NCBI GenBank assembly: GCA_038127535.1
Contig: JAYPHU010000047.1
Span: 1-17,893, forward strand
DNA: 17,893 nucleotides
DNA from: JAYPHU01 sp038127535
Lineage (GTDB): Bacteria; Pseudomonadota; Alphaproteobacteria; Rhodospirillales; UBA2165
Direction of reading: 5' to 3'
In this document: piece after piece, positions 13,256 through 17,893 of the stretch
Layout: each line of letters opens with the position of its first letter
How positions within the stretch are numbered: the first letter of the stretch is position 1
Made by a program: the position numbers and the translations under genes
Notes under the pieces: model-generated
What the model saw: the letters and a program-made list of their open reading frames with translations, nothing else
What the model was told of the DNA's origin: nothing
The model's database searches: none

Positions 13256-14443
13256 TCAAACCGCGGCCGCAGCGGCCTCGGCTTCGGGGACCACGTCATA
13301 GGCGTAAAGCTCGGCGCGGAACGCCGCATGGGCGGTCAGTTCCGTATCCCGCTTGGCCAAATCCTCATAGCCCAGCATCGAATCGACCCGGAGCCCGTTT
13401 ACCCGCGCCCCGTGCTGTACCTCGGCCACCCGCTCGCGCCGTAGTTTCTCATAGGCGAGCAGGGCCGCCGGCACATCGGCGTTGTCGGTCTTGGACAGAA
13501 TGATCGCCAGCGCAATGCCGTCCTCGATCGACTGATTGGCGCCTTGGCCCAGGTGCGGCAGCATCGGATGCGCGGCGTCGCCCAACAGGGTCAGCCGGCC
13601 CTTTGACCAGCCCGGCAGGGGTTCCCGGTCATATAGCGCCCAGCGGAAACATTCATCCACTTGCGCGAGAACGGTCTGGATGCGCGGATCCCAGCCCTCG
13701 AACTCGGCGCGGAGCGTGTCCGGATTACCCGGCGCCGACCAGGATTCCTTCATCTCTTCATCGGTCGGGACGAAGCCGACATAGTTGATCATCCTTCCAT
13801 GACGGACGGGGAAGACCAGAAAGTGCTTCGCCGGGCCGGCCCACATCTGCCAGACATCGGTGGGCCAGTCGGGCAGCCGGTCGAGGGACACCAGCCCCCG
13901 GTAGGAAATGGTGCCGTGGAACACGGGATCAGACGGCGGATAGACATAAGGGCGTAGTTCGGAATGGATGCCGTCAGCGCCGATCACCACGTCGGCCTCG
14001 ATCTCGTTGCCGTTGTCGAACTGAACCCGCGCCTTGTCGCCGACCTGCTCGAAGCCGATTCCCCGGTGACCGCAATTGACCACCCCGTCTGGCAAGGGTT
14101 CGGACAGAAACTCAATAAAGTCGGCCCGGTGCATGCCGTAATTGGCGTTCCAGCCGGTTGCGTCGCTAACCTGTACGCGCGCAATGTGGGAGCCGTCATC
14201 CCGCAGATATTCGGATTTCTCGCCGACCAGCGCGCCGAACTTCTCCACCCCCGGCCCGAGACCAACCCGCTGCATGTGCCGGACGGCGTTGGGGGTCACG
14301 TAGACGCCGGCGCCGATCTCGCCCAGTTCCGGGGCCTGCTCGTAGACGGAGACCTCGAGCCCGTTGGCGATCATGGCGTTAGCGGCAAACAGGCCGCCGA
14401 TCCCGCCACCGATGATGGCGACTTTGGGTTTGGTCTGTGCCAT
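13256..14443 (-). CDS. FAD-dependent aromatic monooxygenase (salicylate hydroxylase-like)
   Basis: This 395-residue group A flavoprotein monooxygenase has the N-terminal FAD motif IGGGIGGLFAANAM (11-24), the DG motif VIGADGIHSELR (153-164), and the GD motif LLGDAAHPMLPHLGQGANQS (286-305). These features are shared by salicylate 1-hydroxylase, 3-hydroxybenzoate 6-hydroxylase and 6-hydroxynicotinate 3-monooxygenase, which hydroxylate aromatic acids with NAD(P)H and oxygen. The precise substrate is not resolved. GGGAG lies seven bases before the start. It sits 50 bases after gapR on the same strand, separated by a 7-bp hairpin (14472-14492) without a T-tract, so it may or may not share the gapR transcript. 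It converges on the decayed decarboxylase-like gene, which suggests an aromatic-degradation past. The stop is TGA. Confidence 0.87.
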   Translation of the reverse strand: MAQTKPKVAIIGGGIGGLFAANAMIANGLEVSVYEQAPELGEIGAGVYVTPNAVRHMQRVGLGPGVEKFGALVGEKSEYLRDDGSHIARVQVSDATGWNANYGMHRADFIEFLSEPLPDGVVNCGHRGIGFEQVGDKARVQFDNGNEIEADVVIGADGIHSELRPYVYPPSDPVFHGTISYRGLVSLDRLPDWPTDVWQMWAGPAKHFLVFPVRHGRMINYVGFVPTDEEMKESWSAPGNPDTLRAEFEGWDPRIQTVLAQVDECFRWALYDREPLPGWSKGRLTLLGDAAHPMLPHLGQGANQSIEDGIALAIILSKTDNADVPAALLAYEKLRRERVAEVQHGARVNGLRVDSMLGYEDLAKRDTELTAHAAFRAELYAYDVVPEAEAAAAAV

Positions 14444-14493
14444 GGCGATGCTCCCTTAAATCCGGCCGGCTGTGGGCGGCTTACACGCCCACC

Positions 14494-14736
14494 TTACATA
14501 CCAAGCGCGTTCTTGTAGAGGTCCAGAAGCTCTTCCTGTTCCCGCCGGTCAGACGAGTTCAGTTTCCTCAGGCGGATCACCTGGCGCATGATCTTGATAT
14601 CGAAGCCCGCGCTCTTGGCCTCCGAATAGACTTCTTTTACGTCCTCCGACAGGGCCGTTTTTTCTTCTTCCAGCCGTTCAATGCGTTCAATAAAGGATTG
14701 AAGCCGTTCTCCGGCAATACCGCCTGCGTCCGCCAT
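14494..14736 (-). CDS. gapR: GapR nucleoid-associated protein (DUF2312)
   Basis: This 80-residue basic, coiled-coil protein contains LQSFIERIERLEEEKTALSE, then DVKEVYSEAKSAGFDIKIMR, then QVIRLRKLNSSDRREQEEL, which is the GapR/DUF2312 signature. In Caulobacter, GapR binds overtwisted AT-rich DNA ahead of polymerases and helps topoisomerases. The start at 14736 has GGAGAG nine bases upstream and matches the family's usual N-terminus; the same frame extends to 15066 without support. A promoter candidate is at 14780-14808. Its presence is a strong pointer to Alphaproteobacteria. The stop is TAA. Confidence 0.95.
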   Translation of the reverse strand: MADAGGIAGERLQSFIERIERLEEEKTALSEDVKEVYSEAKSAGFDIKIMRQVIRLRKLNSSDRREQEELLDLYKNALGM

Positions 14737-14779
14737 TTCAAATTCTCTCCGGTGTGGATTTTTTTTTGGTAAGGCGGGA

Positions 14780-14808
14780 AAAATACAAGCCGGGTCCGGG
14801 CGCTGCAA
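14780..14808 (-). promoter_or_regulatory. Candidate promoter of gapR
   Basis: On the minus strand, TTGCAG (14808-14803) and TATTTT (14785-14780) are 17 bases apart. The sequence from the -10 onward, TATTTTTCCCGCC, closely repeats the rpmJ promoter's TATTTTCCCGCC. The leader to gapR would be about 40 bases and contains a run of nine A (14759-14767 region read on the minus strand). Confidence 0.4.
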
Positions 14809-14821
14809 GACGGCGCGGCGG

Positions 14822-15604
14822 CTAATAATGCTCAACCCTGTGGATAACCGGATCATCCAGGATCGGCTTGAGGCAGGCCGCCAGGATATCCGCCCAATAG
14901 GCCTGCTTCTTCGGGGTATCCACCTCGTCCTGGCGAATCTCCACGGCGCTGTGGGCGAAGCCTTGCGCGCCCGCGTGATGATCCAGCGTGTGCGCCAGTT
15001 GGTGGCCTGAATAGGGCTCGTTGTCGCCGACCGTGAGCCCATCCGGATGGGCGCGCAGCGCCTCAATCATAGGTTCGGGAATGCGCGGGTCCAGATGCCA
15101 CAAGACGCCGATGTGCCAGGGCCGGTCCGCCCCGCCCATGCTGGGCGTGAAGCTATGCACCGAGAAAAAAGCCGGCGGCGTGCCTAGATGGCCCAGCCGG
15201 TCCAGTTGCGCGGCGATGCGTCCGTGATAGGGGGTGTAGATGTCGTCCACCCGGGCCGCGCGGTCGTCGTCGGAGAGGTTTTCGTTGCCCGGAATCGGTA
15301 TCTCGTCGCTCACCCCGGGGATGGCGGTGGGATCGTCCGGCGCGCGGTTGGCGTCGATCACCAACCGGGAAAAACCGGCCAGCACCGCCGTGGCCTCCAG
15401 CCGTTCGGCCAGGCTTTGCGCGACTGCTGCGGCGCCGATGTCCCAGCCCACATGCTGCGCCAAGATATCCTCGCCCAGACCTAGATTGTTGAGCGCCGAC
15501 GGCACCCGGTTGCTAGCATGATCGCAGACGATCAACAGCGGCGTGGTGGCGTCGCCGTTAATCACCGTAAACGGCGCAGGGTCATCCGGGGTGAGAAGTG
15601 TCAT
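14822..15604 (-). CDS. N-formylglutamate amidohydrolase family protein
   Basis: This 260-residue protein belongs to the N-formylglutamate amidohydrolase family (PF05013), which includes HutG-type hydrolases that release formate and glutamate at the end of histidine breakdown. Family segments visible are VCDHASNRVP, AQHVGWDIGAAAVA, SRLVIDANRAPDDPTAIP and FFSVHSFTPSMGG; the conserved His, Asp and Glu residues probably bind a metal ion. The start at 15604 is chosen because the family pattern begins just after it; the frame extends to 15691, into the divergent gene. No hut genes are nearby, and many family members have untested substrates. The stop is TAG. Confidence 0.85.
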   Translation of the reverse strand: MTLLTPDDPAPFTVINGDATTPLLIVCDHASNRVPSALNNLGLGEDILAQHVGWDIGAAAVAQSLAERLEATAVLAGFSRLVIDANRAPDDPTAIPGVSDEIPIPGNENLSDDDRAARVDDIYTPYHGRIAAQLDRLGHLGTPPAFFSVHSFTPSMGGADRPWHIGVLWHLDPRIPEPMIEALRAHPDGLTVGDNEPYSGHQLAHTLDHHAGAQGFAHSAVEIRQDEVDTPKKQAYWADILAACLKPILDDPVIHRVEHY

Positions 15605-15689
15605 TGCTCGGAACTCGATTGATGTTCTGCCGCCCGTCCTAGCAGTTGGTGCTGGCGGCGGCAACCGGTCCGGCCTATAACCGCCCGTC

Positions 15690-16586
15690 ATGATGGAACC
15701 GGATCACGCACTAACAGTTAGAAGACGAGCGCTGGCGGCGCTTTTGCTGGGCGCGGCGTGTATCGCTTTCGCGCCGATCTTTGTGCGTCTCAGCGATCTG
15801 GGTCCAGTCGCGACCGCGTTCTACCGGGTGCTGCTGGCCCTGCCGGTCTTGTGGTTTTGGATGCGTCAGGAAGAAAAGCGGGAAGCGAGTACCCGCCGCC
15901 CGTCATCCCTGTCCGACTATGCGCGCCTGTCCCTGGCCGGGGTGTTCTTCGCCTGCGATCTGACGGTCTGGCATTTTTCCATCACCATGACCACGGTCGC
16001 CAACTCGACCCTGTTCGCCAACGCAGCCCCCATCTGGGTGACATTGGGCGGATTTTTCCTGTTCGGCGAACGGTTCAGCCGGGTGTTCCTTGCGGGTCTT
16101 GTCTGCGCGGTGGCGGGCATCCTGCTGCTGATGGGTGAAAGCCTGAATATCAGTGACCAGTATCTGGCCGGAGACGCAATGGGTTTGGCGGCCTCGGTCT
16201 TCTATGCTGCCTATATCATGTCGGTGGGTCGGCTGCGCCACGATTTCTCCACCGCCACGGTGATGGCCTGGTCCGGCGTGGTCAGCGCCGTCTTGCTGGC
16301 GCCCATGGCGATGATCGCCGGCGACGGGTTTGTCGCGGCGGGGCTGACCGGCTGGCTGATCCTCTTGGGCCTGGCGCTGATCTCCCATGCCGGCGGGCAA
16401 AGCCTGATCGCCTATTCCCTGGCGCACCTGCCGGCGGCATTGGGCGCGGTGGGACTGTTGTTGCAGCCGGTTTTGGCGGCGGTGATCGCCTGGTTTCTGT
16501 TCGCCGAGGCCTTGGGTCCATTACAGGTCGCCGGGGCCATCTGTGTGTTGATTGGGATTTATCTGGCCCGCCGCGGTTCGTCCTAA
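15690..16586 (+). CDS. EamA/DMT-family membrane transporter
   Basis: This 298-residue inner-membrane protein has about ten hydrophobic spans in two EamA repeats, roughly residues 15-147 and 155-294. Examples are ALLLGAACIAFAPIFV near the N-terminus and VGLLLQPVLAAVIAWFLF near the end. The family exports amino acids and other metabolites; the substrate is unknown here. Two adjacent ATGs (15690, 15693) are possible. No Shine-Dalgarno precedes them, but TATAAC at 15676-15681 lies only eight bases before the first ATG, so the mRNA may be leaderless. It is divergent from the amidohydrolase. The stop is TAA. Confidence 0.88.
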   Translation: MMEPDHALTVRRRALAALLLGAACIAFAPIFVRLSDLGPVATAFYRVLLALPVLWFWMRQEEKREASTRRPSSLSDYARLSLAGVFFACDLTVWHFSITMTTVANSTLFANAAPIWVTLGGFFLFGERFSRVFLAGLVCAVAGILLLMGESLNISDQYLAGDAMGLAASVFYAAYIMSVGRLRHDFSTATVMAWSGVVSAVLLAPMAMIAGDGFVAAGLTGWLILLGLALISHAGGQSLIAYSLAHLPAALGAVGLLLQPVLAAVIAWFLFAEALGPLQVAGAICVLIGIYLARRGSS

Positions 16587-16684
16587 ATCCTTGAATAAAT
16601 TCTGGCGATGCCCTCGTCATCGGCGGGCAAATATGTTTTGGTGTCGCCTCGCTAATTCAGGCCACAAACACCTCCGGAGAGAGT

Positions 16685-17677
16685 ATGAGTCTAGACGCCG
16701 CCCAAGATGACCTGTCCGCCGACGGCGTCGCCTATTTCGACGACCGCAAGCCCAAGACGGTGGATTTCCTGGCCGAGGTGCTGGAGGGCCTGGCCAAGTC
16801 GCCCAAATGCATCCCGCCGAAGTTCTTTTATGACGATGCGGGCTCCCACCTGTTTAACGCCATCTGCGAGACAGAGGAATACTACGTCACCCGCACCGAA
16901 ACCGCGTTGATGGCGGAGATCGGCCCGGAAATCGCCGCGCTCGCGGGGTCGGGCCGGGTGGTGGTGGAATATGGCTGCGGGTCCAGCTTGAAGATCGATA
17001 TCCTGCTGAACCTGTTGGACAGCCCGGCCGAGTTTCTGGGAATCGATATTTCCGGCGAGCACCTCCGCCAAACGGTGATCGAGATTGCCCGGGATCATCC
17101 GGAGGTGCGGGTCGGCGGGCTGTGCGCCGATTTCTCCGGCGGGCTGGCGCTGCCCAATAATGTGGGCGAGGGACGCCTGCTGGCGTTCTTCCCCGGCTCG
17201 ACCATCGGCAATCAAACCCCGGCGGAGGCGGAGGAATTCTTGCATGACGTCCGCGCTACCGTCGGCGATTACGGGGAGATGCTGATCGGCGTGGATTTAC
17301 GGAAGTCGCCGGACATCCTGAACCCGGCCTACAATGACGCGGCCGGCTACACCGCCGAATTTAATCTCAATCTATTGCACCGGATGGTGAACGAGCTGAG
17401 CGCGGACCTGGAGATCGAGAGCTTCCGCCACAAGGCGTTCTTCAACGAGGCCGAGAGCCGCATCGAAATGCATCTGGAAAGCCTTAAAGCCCAGACTATT
17501 GCCGTCGGCGGGCAGTCCTTCCACTTCGCCGAGGGGGAAACCATCCACACGGAAAATTCCCACAAATACAGTATCGAGGATTTTGGGGCGCTGGCGGGCC
17601 GGGCCGGTTTTGACGTGCGGAAAACCTGGACCGACAAGGACCAGTTGTTCAGCGTTCACTATTTACAGGCAAAATAG
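16685..17677 (+). CDS. egtD: L-histidine N-alpha-methyltransferase EgtD
   Basis: This 330-residue SAM-dependent enzyme makes hercynine (trimethylhistidine), the first step of ergothioneine synthesis. The signature KFFYDDAGSHLFNAICETEE (46-65) followed by YYVTRTE, the SAM motif VVEYGCGSS (93-101), LAFFPGSTIGN, and the C-terminal HTENSHKYSIEDF are characteristic. GGAGAGAG precedes the start. Its usual partner EgtB, the hercynine sulfoxide synthase, is not in the window. The upstream gene is the DMT transporter, 98 bases away. The stop is TAG. Confidence 0.95.
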   Translation: MSLDAAQDDLSADGVAYFDDRKPKTVDFLAEVLEGLAKSPKCIPPKFFYDDAGSHLFNAICETEEYYVTRTETALMAEIGPEIAALAGSGRVVVEYGCGSSLKIDILLNLLDSPAEFLGIDISGEHLRQTVIEIARDHPEVRVGGLCADFSGGLALPNNVGEGRLLAFFPGSTIGNQTPAEAEEFLHDVRATVGDYGEMLIGVDLRKSPDILNPAYNDAAGYTAEFNLNLLHRMVNELSADLEIESFRHKAFFNEAESRIEMHLESLKAQTIAVGGQSFHFAEGETIHTENSHKYSIEDFGALAGRAGFDVRKTWTDKDQLFSVHYLQAK

Positions 17678-17690
17678 GGCTTTAGCGCAC

Positions 17691-17893
17691 CTTGGCGGCG
17701 GCGCGCCCGACGGCGCAGATATTAATGTCGGGGAAAATCATGGCCGGACGCCGTTGATTCTGGCGGCACATAACAAAGACCACGCCATGGCCCGGCGGCT
17801 GCTGATCAAGGCGGGCGCCGACGTCAACGCGTTGGATATTGAACGCTATGACGTCATTTCGATTTCAGGTGTTGCCGATGATCCGGAAATGAT
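17691..17893 (+). CDS. Ankyrin-repeat protein fragment, start unresolved, runs off the window
   Basis: In this frame the sequence reads GADINVGENHGRTPLILAAH and then ARRLLIKAGADVNALD, clear ankyrin repeats. The frame stays open to the window end. I find no ATG, GTG or TTG start for it in the short interval after egtD; the frame is open back into egtD but without a start there. So it is either a 5'-truncated pseudogene, a frameshifted gene, or one with a rarer start. The 5' coordinate given is only where ankyrin-like sequence may begin. Confidence 0.55.

Noticed and set aside
1..17893. tRNA, rRNA, insertion sequence or prophage genes
   Set aside because: I saw no tRNA-like cloverleaf, rRNA segment, transposase, integrase or phage structural protein in the window.

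Overview
This GC-rich window most likely comes from an alphaproteobacterium, perhaps a marine or halotolerant member of a Rhodospirillales-like group. The evidence is a GapR/DUF2312 nucleoid protein (a family typical of Alphaproteobacteria), a 41-residue L36 of the alphaproteobacterial type, glycine-betaine synthesis by glycine methylation, and GC-rich dispersed palindromes. Nine of the 17 essentially intact genes end in TAG, so TAG is an ordinary stop here. A run of exactly 100 Ns (8972-9071) is a scaffold gap inside one gene.

Layout. 1-122: GC-rich palindromic repeat. 123-1764 (minus): a two-gene, translationally coupled operon for glycine betaine synthesis (SDMT and GSMT), with a candidate promoter upstream. 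After a 505-base intergenic region comes a divergent orphan VanA-type Rieske oxygenase (2273-3328). 3445-3684 is a small charged, one-TM protein frame broken by an in-frame TAG. Then come rpmJ with its own promoter and a perfect intrinsic terminator, and glcDEF (4054-8067), the three-subunit glycolate oxidase. A secreted TPR protein (8112-8672) and a Spy/CpxP-like periplasmic protein (8780-9372, holding the gap) follow. An exact 18-bp direct repeat brackets the latter. A lone flagellin-like gene lies on the minus strand (9409-10542).

The right half is a mixed metabolic region: an SDR protein without the catalytic tyrosine (10780-11487), a TauD-type dioxygenase (minus), a decayed 4,5-dihydroxyphthalate-decarboxylase-like gene with two nonsense codons and an apparent internal deletion (12483-13220), an FAD aromatic hydroxylase (minus), gapR (minus), an N-formylglutamate amidohydrolase (minus), an EamA/DMT exporter, egtD for ergothioneine synthesis, and an ankyrin-repeat fragment that runs off the right edge.

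How the genes work together: GSMT and SDMT turn glycine into the osmoprotectant betaine using SAM. GlcDEF oxidises glycolate to glyoxylate. EgtD methylates histidine to hercynine. The dioxygenase, hydroxylase and broken decarboxylase-like gene look like the remains of a catabolic patch. I see no convincing new multi-gene system. The observations most worth following are the direct-repeat-flanked metal-chaperone-like gene, the TAG-interrupted small membrane protein, the decaying decarboxylase-like gene, the tyrosine-less SDR, and the orphan Rieske oxygenase opposite the betaine operon.
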